A stretch of 64,000 nucleotides of DNA from Brachionus plicatilis (taxonomy: Eukaryota > Rotifera > Eurotatoria > Ploima > Brachionidae). Each line of letters starts with the position of its first letter. The first letter of the stretch is position 1. The DNA lies in the NCBI GenBank assembly GCA_010279815.1, contig QEOQ01000106.1, forward strand, positions 94,348 to 158,347, in the 5' to 3' direction. Position numbers and translations under genes: made by a program. Below are positions 10,723-21,607 of this stretch, piece by piece. Under the pieces are notes generated by a model that saw nothing but the letters and a program-made list of their open reading frames with translations, did not search any database and was not told the origin of the DNA.

Positions 10723-13700
10723 ATGAAACTGTGCAATTTAACTCTATTGCTTACATTAGCATTAGCATTCTTAAAGCCACCACCTATTTTACCAGAAGGT
10801 AAAAGTTGACTTAAAATAAAAAAAATTTAAATTAATCCTCAAGTTTTTTAGATAATTTTAACCTTATTCAAATCAATCCAGTTGGACAACCATGTAGATC
10901 AAATCGCGAATGTCATAGAAATCTTTTTTGCATCATGTCGTCCTGCAGGTGTCCACAAAATTCAGTTTGGTAACTAATAAATTTTAAAATTTCAAATTAT
11001 TTTTAATTTTCAAAAAAAGGTGTGTTAATAACCAAGCGTGTCTGAAATGTCCACCAGGCTGGTTTGAATACGGAAACAAGTGCTTTTTTATTTCCATGTT
11101 CAAAACGAATTGGTATAATGCAAAAATCGCTTGCATGAAAAAAAAATCCCATTTACTCATGGTTGAATCCGAGATGGTTCTTGATTTTTCCATGAAATTT
11201 TTTCGGCAACATCGCTTGTCGGAATCATTTTATGTATTTAATTTTAATTTTTGTAATTAATTATTTATTTTATTTTAAATTCAATTAAGGTTGGTGCCAA
11301 AGCTGAGACACTGCATTCAAATTGGACTTGGCTTAATGGAAAATCCATCCCCTCATATGGATATATGTAAACATTTTATAAAGAAAAATTATCTTTAATT
11401 CGCAATTTATTTTATGATTAAATAAATAGGTGGAGTGAATGCTACGCGCCATCGAATACAGGAGGAAATTCACTGAAATTGTCCGAGGGTTGTGCAACTC
11501 TAACCGAATATGGTCTGGATGATGTAAATTGTTTAAATTTTCACAAATTCATATGTGTCTTAAGTAATTTTTTTCTCTCTTTTAAATATTATTTTACATT
11601 GTTTTGCTGGCTTCTAAAATATTTTAAATTGGTCTATACTTTTTTATCAGTAATTTAATATCGGCTGATAGCTGATATCAGATCATATCATTTGATATCA
11701 TTTGATATCGGATGATAAGATATGACAAGTTAATTTCCGGCACTTTAATATTTATCCAAAATAAAATAAAAATCTTCACTAATTCAGTAAAAAAAATAAC
11801 AAAATCAATAAACTATTACCTTACAGTTAATAATATTTATTTCAGAAAAATAACACAAAAAATAAAAAAGCTATAACAAAAAGAGTAAATAAATATCACT
11901 AATTCAATTAAATCATTACTCTAGAAGATTTAGCTATAGATAGTCAGAATAAAAATTAAACAAAATTATTCAATTCACTTTATTTTTCCAAAAATTCGTA
12001 AAATTAATTTAAAAAAATTCTATAAAAATATTTCAAATAGAAATTAAAAATGTTTAAATTCTTTCCAAAATTCAATGATTGATTTTGAAAAATATTAATT
12101 GAATAAATTATTTCAATAATTTATAAAAAAATTTATTTTAAAATTTATTTACTGAAATAATTTATTTTTATTAACTCAATAATAATTAAAAAATTATAAA
12201 CTCAATGTTTATCATGTTTGAAAAATTTTTCTAAGAATCTTGAAAACTTAAGTTGTTTAATTTTTTAGGAGCTTTATTGTTGATCAAAAACATAACCCGA
12301 AAAAAATTTAAATTTTTTGCTGAAAAATATTAAATTTTAGATCATTATTTTAAGATAATCTTATTTGGTCAGATATATAATATGACCACTCTGTCACAAA
12401 ATTGACTAGTCCCAAAAATTTTATAACATCTGTTTATTTATTTTTACTTTGTCTATTTGTTAAATTCTAAAAATTGTTTAGTTAATAAAAATTGAAAATA
12501 TTTTTGCAAATAGAAAAAAAATTAAAAATCGATTTAATTTTATTTTAAAGATGAAAAAAATAAAATGTTCGACAACAAAAACAATGTTTATGGCAAAACC
12601 AACAAGTTGTTCTGGAATTCTTTTGAACGTAGTGTTTAATATTTTATTTTAATTAAAGTTCTATTTACATTTTATTAGAAAAAAGATCAGTGATTTGGAA
12701 AAAATGTCGATATGACTATGAATGTCCATTCTCGCTAATATGTTCAAATAATACTTGTAAATGTAACAATGGATCTGTTTAGTATGTCTGAAAAAACAAG
12801 ACTTGTTAAATATATGATCATTTTTATTCTCAACTAGTTAAAGATTCGCTTGATTTAATGTAAAATTAAATTTAAATAAAAGCGAGCTTTTTTAAGCACT
12901 TTTGTAGCTACGCAAAACTTCTTATCTTTATTTAAAAAAATGAAAATGATTACATATTAGACAAGAGCTAAAAAGTATTTGTTTTATTCAATTTTAATTT
13001 AGCTCATTTGAGTTGAAAAGGTGTATGGATGAGACTAGCTTTGAGGATCTAGACTATCTAGCTTCTGGTAATGGACATGATTATTATGTATCTAAGTCTG
13101 GTATGACATGGTTTCAGGCATATCGTTTTTCGGTGGAAAAAAATTGGAACATGTTAGTTTTGAAAGATCCAATCCTTCTTTTGAACTTCATTGACTTTTT
13201 GGTTAAAAAAAATTTACATCAACCTTTCTGGGTAAAGGGAGAAGAAAATTTTGAAAAAAAAATCTAAAAATTTTTTCTCAGATAGGAGGAATAATGGTTC
13301 AGGATTCTTTAAATTGGGTTGATGCAACTCAAATTGAAAAAGAGCCATGGTAAAATTTTTTTAAACAGTTTTTTTATATATCTTTTTAAAAATCAAAAAG
13401 GTTTCGATTATTCAATAATTGTGGCAATATGACTCAAGAAAATGATAAAGAATTAAAATGTTTGGTAATTGAGGGATTTCGTGTTAACCTAAGAGAATGT
13501 ACATTAAAATTTTATTTTATAATTTTCAATGGTAAATACTTTTTGAAACTATAAAAACTTAAAAATAACAAAACGATTATTTACTAAAGGAAATTTGACA
13601 AATATGATTCAATTGACAAATTTTGAAACCACATCGAGCCCCTCTACCGTGCCTTTGGAAAGATGTATAAAATATAAAAAATTTAAAAAATTTATTAAAC

Positions 13701-15249
13701 AATGAGAAAAATTTAAGTGATAATAAACAGAACAATAATCATAAGAGACATATTAGAAATAAGCAGAATAAATGGATTATCGCTGTTAAAGTACTTTGTT
13801 GGAACGATTGATGTAACAGAAATATCAGAATTGGTAATAAATAAAAAAAATAAAATGAAATTGATTAATCAAATTTAAATCTGAAGATATTAAAAATTTT
13901 CAGGGAAAATTCAGACTTTGATTATGAAGAAGGATTTTGGAAAAGGTAAATTTCCTGAAAAAAAGATAGTCAAATTTCTAAAAAATTACATTAAGTGATG
14001 AGAAATATCATAATTTTACAATAAATGGATATAAGACAAAAGAAAGAAATTATATTAGTGAAAATGAAACAATAAAAAATTATGACATCACAGAATTTTT
14101 AAGATCAATAAAAAATAAAGAACAAGAGATATTTAATACAATTCCAGCTAACTTAGGGATACCAAAAATTAATTTAGTAGTATATGAAGGTAAAAAATAA
14201 AAATAAAAAACAAAATAAAAACTTTGAAAAAAGAAATAATATCAAGAAGAGAAATAAGACCAAATGAAGAAAAAATAAACATAAAAGAATGTAATACAAC
14301 TACAGAAATATCATCGGAAAAATGCAAAATATTCGAGAAAATAATTGAAAATGATAGCATAAGCACAAAAAGTTATTTTTTAACAGACGATCCAAAAACA
14401 ACAAAATCAAAATTAACACCCGAAACTTCAACGATAAATAAAAATAATTCATCAACAGTAAGAACGGATTCTTCAACAAAAACAAAATCAACCTTTACAA
14501 CAAGTGACACAACAGCATTAGAAACAACAGCACCACCAGTTGTGACTACAGCACCACCAGTTGTAACTACAGCACCACCAGTTGTGACTACAGCACCACC
14601 AGTTGTAACTACAGCACCACCAGTTGTAACCACAGCAGCACCAGTTGTAACTACAGCACCACCAGTTGTAACTACAGCACCACCAGTTGTGACTACAGCA
14701 CCACCAGTTGTAACCACAGCACCACCAGTTGTAACTACAGCACCACCAGTTGTAACTACAGCACCACCAGTTGTGACTACAGCACCACCTGCTTTACCAA
14801 TTTTAGCAGCAAATTTTTCTTTTGACTTTTTACTTAATTCTGGATTTTCATTAGTTTATGAAAAATTTTATTCCGAACCATCTTCCTTTTCAGAAATTTT
14901 AGATCTCCGAGATTTATGCAATAGTCATTCCTCTATTTGTGTTGGTGGTGGACCATATGATAAAGTTATTTTTACAATTGTTTCATGTGGAAGTTGTTTT
15001 GAAATTTTGGAACTTACGCCGCTGAATTCACCCAATTTGGTTGGATCCGCTTATTGGTATTTGACACCTAATTATAGTTTTGGCTTTTCTTCATCATTTG
15101 GTATTAATCAAAATCTCGCTGATCTTGAGGATTTAACTGATTATCAGAGATTGTCTTGGACTCTTGATCAGAATTCTGGAGGTTTACGTCTCTCTAACTT
15201 TTTTATTAATGATACTTTTTTCAAGAAATTTATTCTCTTAAAGATTTGA
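10723..15249 (+). CDS. Secreted protein: two C-type lectin-like domains, mucin heptads, C-terminal domain (14 exons)
   Basis: Exons assembled by eye, all phase-consistent: 10723-10798, 10852-10969, 11020-11233, 11290-11366, 11430-11563, 12679-12781, 13003-13231, 13282-13349, 13401-13531, 13590-13664, 13718-13833, 13887-13945, 13996-14189, 14234-15249. They give 869 residues. Residues 1-20 form a signal peptide. A Cys-rich module (CRSNRECHRN..) precedes lectin-like domain 1 (about 68-206, with CPPGWFEYGNKC, PSNTGG and a C-terminal FIC). Exon 6 repeats the Cys module and domain 2 (about 240-383) follows with matching intron positions, so an internal duplication is likely. Domain 2 has lost the usual sugar-binding motifs; domain 1 keeps only PSN. 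Residues 631-714 are 12 heptads APPVVTT, a likely O-glycosylated stalk. The last ~150 residues form an extracellular-looking domain with a CNSHSSICVGGG Cys pair and LSWTLDQNSGGLRLSN; I associate it with rotifer proteins from memory. Several acceptors (exons 11-14) are purine-rich, so those joins are less certain. Confidence 0.75.
11564..12678 (+). other. Large intron 5 of the lectin-mucin gene
   Basis: A GTAATT..TTATTAG intron of 1,115 bases separates the first lectin-like domain from the duplicated Cys-rich/lectin-like module. It includes a small cluster of TGATATC palindromes at about 11665-11725. The other introns of this gene are about 44-220 bases. Confidence 0.6.
14530..14781 (+). repeat. 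12 x 21-bp coding minisatellite (APPVVTT)
   Basis: Twelve consecutive 21-bp units of the type GCACCACCAGTTGTRACTAC plus A fill 252 bp without a break. Unit 6 reads GCAGCACCAG and so codes AAPVVTT. Units differ mainly at the Val codon (GTG/GTA) and ACT/ACC. The Thr/Pro-rich product is a likely O-glycosylated spacer, and the copy number is probably variable between individuals. Confidence 0.95.
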
Positions 15250-16082
15250 TTTTTTGAAATTTTATTTTTTCACATACAATTTAATACTTATATACCAATT
15301 TTTAAATTTTTTCAACAAATTTTTTTTTTTAAATAAAAGAATCATTTTAACTAATTTTTTTACTCAATTTTTAAATTTTGAGACGGAAAGTTATTTGATT
15401 TGTAATGGACAGATTCTTTAAAAACACTAAACCTTTATCTTGATACGTAGATCAGCTAAAGTATAATTCCATTCTCAAAAATAATGATTTACCAAAGAAA
15501 ATTAGAATATTCCTTTTAAAAAAGTCGATCTTAAAATATGATATAAAAACATTTTTTTAAGTAATGAGATGATTCATAGATGAGAGCATCCATTAAGCCA
15601 TTATTTTTAGCTTGTCTAGGTTCATTTTAAATCCAACTCACCTCAAATGTCAGAAAATAAAGAAAATTGATAAAATTATTCTTAAAAATCACAAAAAGAG
15701 TTTAAGGTTAATATATATATATATTTGAAAGTGTCTAAGAGAATAAGATAAAGAAAATTTTCTTTAATATATTCCAGTAATGAGGCTCGACTTCATTAGA
15801 TTTTAAAGAATCTTTAAGTTTTTTTCCAATTTGGTCAAAAAAGGAGTGATTTGATTGTAAAATAATTAAAGAATACGATAATGAATAAAACAAACCCTTA
15901 AATGATATCTTCTTTGCTACCTTTTTTTTCATAAAGAAACTTAGAAAAGGGGGTCCAAATCCAATAGAAACCCGGTAAGGTTCTTTCAGTCTTTATTTTT
16001 TTAGTTTATAAAATTTTTTAACATCTGAATAATTTTTATTTCTTCAAATTTTTACATTTTCCTAATTTTTCAAAAAACATTT
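15250..16082. other. Intergenic between convergent genes
   Basis: 3' flanks of the lectin-mucin gene (plus) and the WD40 gene (minus). A short TA repeat lies near 15711-15724. AATAAA at 15332-15338 may be the plus-strand poly(A) signal. No gene seen. Confidence 0.45.
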
Positions 16083-17365
16083 CTAACTAAGAATATGTAA
16101 CAAAATTATTGGAAAAAAAAAATTTAAACAAAACATGGCTACAGAATGTTTAAAATTTGATGTTTTATTTTGTTGCCAAACTTTAATATCATGATCTACA
16201 GAACCACTGACAAAGTCACCATTTTCTAATAAAGAAAATGAATAAATTCTTTTTTTATGACCTTGGTTACTTTGACTAAAGGTCTGTAGAATTTTTCCAC
16301 TTTCAATATCCCAAACATTGAGCCCACCAGTTGTTCCCTCCATGTCTCCAGAGCCACTAACAAGACGCGAATTTCCCAAATATTTTGTTATCCAAACAAT
16401 ATCCGTGTGTCCTGTCAGTGTTTTTTCCAATTTACCAGAAATGACATTCCAAATTTTAATTGTTCTATCTGCTGAAGCACTCACTATTTTACAGCTATCT
16501 CCTAAATTGGTCAAATCAAATATAAAGCTGCTGTGTCCTCCATTTTTGTCATCTAATGTCCACTGAAGTTCTAATTTATTCACATCAAATACTTTTATTA
16601 TTCCGGGTACCGAAAAATTCGGTGATGATGAGGTTGCTATTAAATATTGTCCATTTTTTATTAAAAAATTTATTGGATCACTGAAAACACTTTTTGTTGA
16701 ATTAAATGTGAAATCAAGGCTACCATTGTTTAAATTCCAAATTTTAATTTCATTGGAACCCGTGGCTATTTTATTGTTTTCCAATGGCACAATTGAGGTT
16801 ACCAAACCTGAATGGCCACCTTTAGACTTGTCAAACGTATACTTGAGCTCGATTTGATTTAAATTTTGTTTATTCCAAATTTTCACAGTCGAATCTGCTG
16901 ATCCACTCATTAAATAACTTCCTGAAACAGCTAGTCTAACAACTGCTTGAGTATGGCCCCCATTTGTTGAATCAAATGTGCTGATTAATCTAGTTTCATT
17001 TTCATTGACTTTCCATACTTTTATAGATCCGTCTAAGGATGCTGTTGACAAGTGGTTATTTCCAATAGATATTAAATCTCTAATTTGATTGGAATGACCA
17101 CCATTGTCTTTATTAAATGAATCTCTGATCTTTCTGTCCCTTAAATTCCAAATGCGAAAAAAAGAGTCATCGGAACCGCTTGCTAAAAAATTGTTTTCTA
17201 AAGGAAGTAGGCATCTTATTGTTCCATTTGCTCCTGTCAAAGTATACTGCAACTCAAGACCAGATATCTTTGAAAAAATTTATTTATAAGCCTTATTTTT
17301 TATAAGTGATTTACTTTATGAATTTTGAGAGAATAGAATACTAAATATAAGAAAAAATAAAGCAT
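16083..17365 (-). CDS. Secreted, possibly GPI-anchored WD40-repeat protein (2 exons)
   Basis: Exon 2 (17267-16083) encodes about seven WD40 repeats, with recurring GGH..SGS/TGS..IKIWN/IKVW patterns, forming a beta-propeller for protein binding. The first codon of this open stretch is not an ATG. Upstream, 17365-17315 reads MLYFFLYLVFYSLKIHK and ends at a GTAAAT donor in phase 0; a 48-base intron ending TTTTTTCAAAG joins it in frame, giving 411 residues. This short exon looks like a signal peptide. The C terminus (..SVAMFCLNFFFPIILLHILS) is a hydrophobic tail of the kind removed in GPI anchoring, or a C-terminal membrane anchor. Extracellular WD40 propellers are uncommon in animals. TATAAAAG lies only ~30 bases before the ATG, so the 5' UTR would be extremely short, or the true start is further upstream. 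No enzymatic domain is fused. Confidence 0.75.
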
Positions 17366-18267
17366 TTTTTTTAGAAATAAAAAAAAAATCAACTTTTATA
17401 TGATGAGGAGGCATTTTTAAGATAAATTTCAAGGTATGTTTAAATAAAAATGAACTATTTAGCTAACAAGGTTTTAATAAACATTTGCTAGTTATTTAAC
17501 ATAATAGCTTTTTGTGATGAAAATTCAAAATTTTTAGTAAGTTGACTTAGACTTGAAAATAAATTTGAATTTGAAAAATATTAATTATTTGGAAAATTTA
17601 ATGGTAATGGGAGATTACGGTTTAGTTTAGTTTACTATTTTTTTTAACGTTGAATCAATCAACTTGAGTAAGCGACGTTAAAACTCTGATTTTTTTTAAA
17701 TAAAATTTCTAACTTTCTCTTTGATTCCTAGACTTTTTTTACATTTTTTAGAATTTTTATCAGATTTTTATTAAAGAAATACTGGCGATATCTTTAATTA
17801 TTTAAAAAAATTGACTTTTTATTTTTGGATTTTAATTATATTGGCGATCACAAAAAAATGTTAATTTTCGTTATATGATTTTTAATTTAAAAAAAAAGGT
17901 TCAATAAATAATTTTTGTTAATTGATCATTTCTACTCATAAAAAAAACAATAATCAAATTTTTAATTTTTAATTAAATGTGATGCTCTTCAAAATTTGAT
18001 TTGTTTACATCACAACTTAATAATTTAAGCCAACAAGAGCATGAGGGCTAGAAATTAACTAAAAAAAATTTCTATCATTATTAGGTATATTTTCGAGGGA
18101 TACATTTTCTAGTCGTAGATAATTTTCTTTTTTAGTAGATATTTTATTTGAATAAGAATAGATAAAAAAATTATAAAATAGATAAAAGTTGTTTAGAAAA
18201 GATAATCATTTTTAGCAAAAAGAAAATTAATATAAAGAAGATATAAAATCAATTACGACTTTTTTTT
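17366..18267. other. Intergenic, AT-rich
   Basis: Contains the presumed promoter of the WD40 gene (TATAAAAG on the minus strand at 17393-17400). Nothing else recognised. Confidence 0.4.
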
Positions 18268-18380
18268 TTATGATTTCGCACCTTCTACATTATTTTTATT
18301 GTTTATATTTGAAGAACCAGCATTTATTTTTTTTGGTCTTCCAAGTTTGCGTTTTTCAGGTTCATTCTCATTCGGCGAAT
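18268..18380 (-). pseudogene. AT-hook C-terminal fragment, probable MULE relic
   Basis: On the minus strand a frame reads PNENEPEKRKLGRPKKINAG and runs to a TAA. KRKLGRPKK is an AT-hook, and an AT-hook ends the MULE transposases at 31792 and the relics at 44567 and 53827. Upstream the frame is broken (a neighbouring frame reads MDLTEPSTSVLNVQ). The rest of a transposase is missing, so this is a tail-only relic; a lost exon of an unrelated gene is possible. Confidence 0.4.
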
Positions 18381-18675
18381 TAACCGCTATGGTTTTGTAC
18401 ATTAAGTACTGATGTAGATGGTTCAGTCAAATCCATGTTTTTAGAGTTTTTAGAGGAATATATATTTATTTCATAATAGTTAACCCTTTAAAATGCCAAA
18501 TCTAAAATTTATTTATTTTTTTTTCTCTTTTTTTCTTTTATTAAATGATCTTTTTATCCGTAAAAACTCTAATTTATTTAATCAATATATGTCAATATTT
18601 TTTTTTACTTATTTTAAATGTATTTTACTCAATTTTGTACTTTCTTGATATTTATTTTTTTCAATCGCTAGGCTG

Positions 18676-18755
18676 AAAAGAGGGACTTAGTTCCATTCTG
18701 TGTGGCCTGAGGTTTACCTCAAATTATTTATTAAATAAATAAATATTTATTTCAA
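18676..18755 (+). repeat. Retroelement-like 3' end with AAATA tail
   Basis: A GC-richer tract (GAGGGACTTAGTTCCATTCT.. then GTGTGGCCTGAGGTTTACCTC) is followed by TTATTAAATAAATAAATA. This is the same architecture as the other 3' tails in the window but with a different head. No ORF is attached. Confidence 0.35.
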
Positions 18756-19300
18756 TTGCAAATTTTATTTAAATATTTTTGATCAATTTTAGTTAATCAA
18801 TTAATTAATTAGAAACCAAAAATGTTCATTAAGTTTTAGAGTTCACAGTTATCAAAATCTAACACATAAAAGACAAATATCTTTTGAGAAAAACATTTAT
18901 CTACTAAATAAAATGAAAATCTACTTCAAAAAAAACATTTATCTGTTAATTAAATTATCTACTTTTTAAAAACAAAATTATCTACTAAAAAAACAATTAT
19001 CTACAAACGAAAAACTATGCCTATCTTTATTTATCATTAATACTTTAAAAAAATAAATTTACTCAATTTTCATTACTCGTAATGTTTATGATAAAATTAG
19101 TAATAAAAAATTAGATTAGGTTTTTTCACCTCACCAAAGAAGGATTCATTTTTTCGAACCTGTAGAAAAGCGTTTCAAAGAAATAAGCCGTTAAATTTTT
19201 TCGGTTTATTCGGTTATTTTTTTCGTGGAAATAACACTATTAGTCAAAAATAAAAACCATTAGAACGCCTTAGAAAGAAAAAATGCCTAAACTTTAGTGA

Positions 19301-19480
19301 ACTTGAAAAATAATTAAAGTTAAAGCTTGAACAAAATTACAATTTTTTACCTAAAGAATGTTTTTTTCAAGGGTCTGTTTTTTTTTTTAAATAAAAATAG
19401 TTAAAAATATTTGTACGTAAAATTTTTGTCACCCTCCTATTTTTTCATCCGGGCTTGGGACCGGCATACGGCATAGTTAT
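19301..19480. repeat. 180-bp direct repeat, copy 1
   Basis: This segment starts ACTTGAAAAATAATTAAAGT and ends CCGGCATACGGCATAGTTAT. It recurs almost base for base at 20088-20266, differing mainly by one T in a homopolymer. The two copies bracket a 0.6-kb GC-richer segment. This could be a tandem duplication, or flanking repeats of one element. Confidence 0.9.
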
Positions 19481-19910
19481 GACGGCGTCTTCCCCTAAGA
19501 AGCAAGTGGGACGTTCATCATAAACAGCGCCACTCATCCGAGCACTTTTAATTTGGCTGCGAACTCGGCTACTATTTAGACTAGCTTGGAACCACAAACC
19601 AAGCGACATTCTCAATTTAGAAAGAGAGAATGCCTTAACTTTAGTGCTTCCAAAGTTACGGCAATCCAAAGAGGGTCAGCTGTAAAACAAGTTCTCGCTC
19701 TGCTAAGATTCTATACTGGATGATGGTCAAGCCAGCGGCACCCTCATACGACAAGACTAGGACAAAGACCCGTAGATCTATGTACCCGTAATACAGCTCT
19801 TCTTCAGACTCGTAGAAGACCACATAGTGTGGCTGCCACCACCCTCCTCTTTTCTCATCCTGGGCTTGGGACCGGCTTACGGCAGAGTTATGGTGGCTTG
19901 TAATGTATTT
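19430..19910 (-). mobile_element. GC-rich retroelement-like segment
   Basis: This ~480-bp island is much more GC-rich than its surroundings. It begins and ends with the same 55-60 bp motif (CACCCTCCT..CCGGGCTTGGGACCGG..AGTTATG), at 19430-19485 and 19842-19900. A minus-strand frame of 74 residues (19669-19445, MDCRNFGSTKVKAF..) ends inside the motif. I suspect the 3' part of a non-LTR retrotransposon, but no reverse transcriptase motif is visible, so the class is unproven. Confidence 0.4.
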
Positions 19911-20087
19911 TTAATAAAAGCTTTATTTTTTAAAATTGATTAAAATAAGTCATTGTTTCATCCTTCTTTTAATTGATTCTTCTAAAATCTTTATTTAAAA
20001 ACTTTAAAGACAAATTTAAAATCAACATTTGGTTAGAAAATATCCGAGCAATTATAATTTGCCAACGAACTCAATGTATTTCAAGAT

Positions 20088-20266
20088 ACTTGAAAAATAA
20101 TTAAAGTTAAAGCTTGAACAAAATTACAATTTTTTACCTAAAGAATGTTTTTTTCAAGGGTCTGTTTTTTTTTTAAATAAAAATAGTTAAAAATATTTGT
20201 ACGTAAAATTTTTGTCACCCTCCTATTTTTTCATCCGGGCTTGGGACCGGCATACGGCATAGTTAT
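20088..20266. repeat. 180-bp direct repeat, copy 2
   Basis: Second copy of the 19301-19480 repeat in the same orientation, 787 bp downstream. Similarity stops right after GCATAGTTAT. Confidence 0.9.
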
Positions 20267-21552
20267 AGATATAGTAAAGGAAATTAGCAATAAAAAATTA
20301 GATATTATTTTTTACCATAAGATTAATTATTAATTCAAATTATTTAAAAGTTATAAAATAAAATTTTTTCTTTAAAAATTCAAAAACGATCGATTTTGAA
20401 ATCGGCGATATATCAGACTGGAAAAAAAAAATGCATGATTGAATGAGTATCCTTCAAATTTAAATGAAACTTAAAATAAAAAAAGACCAAAAAAATTGGT
20501 TTTAATTTTTCAAACAAAATTCAAAAATATCTTTTTTAAATCGTTTTATATTTTTTCCGGTTATCTTTTTTGAAAATTGAAATATCTTTGATGCACTCTT
20601 TTATATTTTGTCGTAAATATGGGTAAAATTTTAAAGATGTGTTTGAACAGATTTTATTTTATTTTCTACCAAATAAAGTTCATTCTGCTTTAATTGTTTT
20701 GTTCGATTTTGTTTTTTGATTTTTAAAAATTAAAATAAAATATTAATTAATTAATCAAATTGCTTATTTCGTACATCAAAGATTAAATTCTTTTAAATTA
20801 GCACATCAATCCTTATTAATTTTTCATAAAAATATTTAATTCATATTTTGTTTAAAATTTAAAAGAAACAGTTTGGTGCAAGTGTTTAAATTAAAGAATT
20901 TGAATTCTTTATTAAAAAATAATTTTAATTTTTGCTTTTGAAATTAATGATTTAATCGATAAAATATATGAAAGTGCATTTTAGATATTTCAATTTTTAA
21001 AAAAGATAACCGAAAAAACTATTAAATGATTTAATTGAATATAAAGAGATATTTTAAATTTTATTCTGTATATTTTTATAATAATAAAAATTGTTCTTTT
21101 TTGGACTTTTTTTACTTAAAATTTCATTGAAAAATGTTAAAAATAAAAAAAAATATTGCCATATGTAAACAAAAATTTTAAGGGTAACTTTTAACATTTA
21201 ATTTTGTATTAAAAAATTAAAAATTTTTTAATATATATCATTTTTATATAACAGGCCATTTAATTTTACCATTTGTTAAAAAAATGTTTTTCATTTATAA
21301 AAAATTTGATAAAATTCTCAAATTTACTTAGACAATATTTTAATCTAAAGATCTTTTAAAATTCGATTTATATAACATGTAAATATTAAATAAATGTTGT
21401 TTCATAACAAATACCTTAAATTGGTATTGTTGTTTAATTTTTGAAAATTGGGAAAAAATGCCTCGAAAAAATCTGCATTGAATTTCGATTATTTTCGAAT
21501 CTAGCCTACATCAATTATTATCCACATTTCAGTTTCTCATTCTATTCGCCTC
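20267..21552. other. Intergenic, AT-rich
   Basis: No gene or structured repeat recognised. The 3' edge is the astacin promoter. Confidence 0.4.
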
Positions 21553-21560
21553 TATTTAAG
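21553..21560 (+). promoter_or_regulatory. Likely TATA box of the astacin gene
   Basis: TATTTAAG in the GC-richer context TCGCCTCTATTTAAGCAATG lies 48 bases before the ATG, a typical core-promoter distance. Confidence 0.45.
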
Positions 21561-21607
21561 CAATGCTCAACAAAATTTGATATGTCAACTCAAATAATCA
21601 ACAAAAA

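Noticed and set aside
11665..11725. TGATATC-rich palindromic cluster as a separate mobile element
   Set aside because: Too short and irregular, with no flanking duplication; left as part of the intron.
13013..13267. 84-residue frame reading past TGG into GTAAAGGGAG as a stand-alone gene
   Set aside because: It lacks an ATG. Splicing at GTAAAG gives a phase-0 junction identical to the one in lectin domain 1 and continues the domain.
14373..14717. Minus-strand frame through the mucin repeat (VVTTGGA repeats)
   Set aside because: Any 21-bp repeat gives open frames on both strands; the plus frame joins spliced domains and ends in a non-repetitive domain.
19445..19669. 74-residue minus-strand frame in the GC-rich island as a host gene
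   Set aside because: It ends inside a motif repeated at three places in the island and lacks signal or domain; retroelement origin is more likely.
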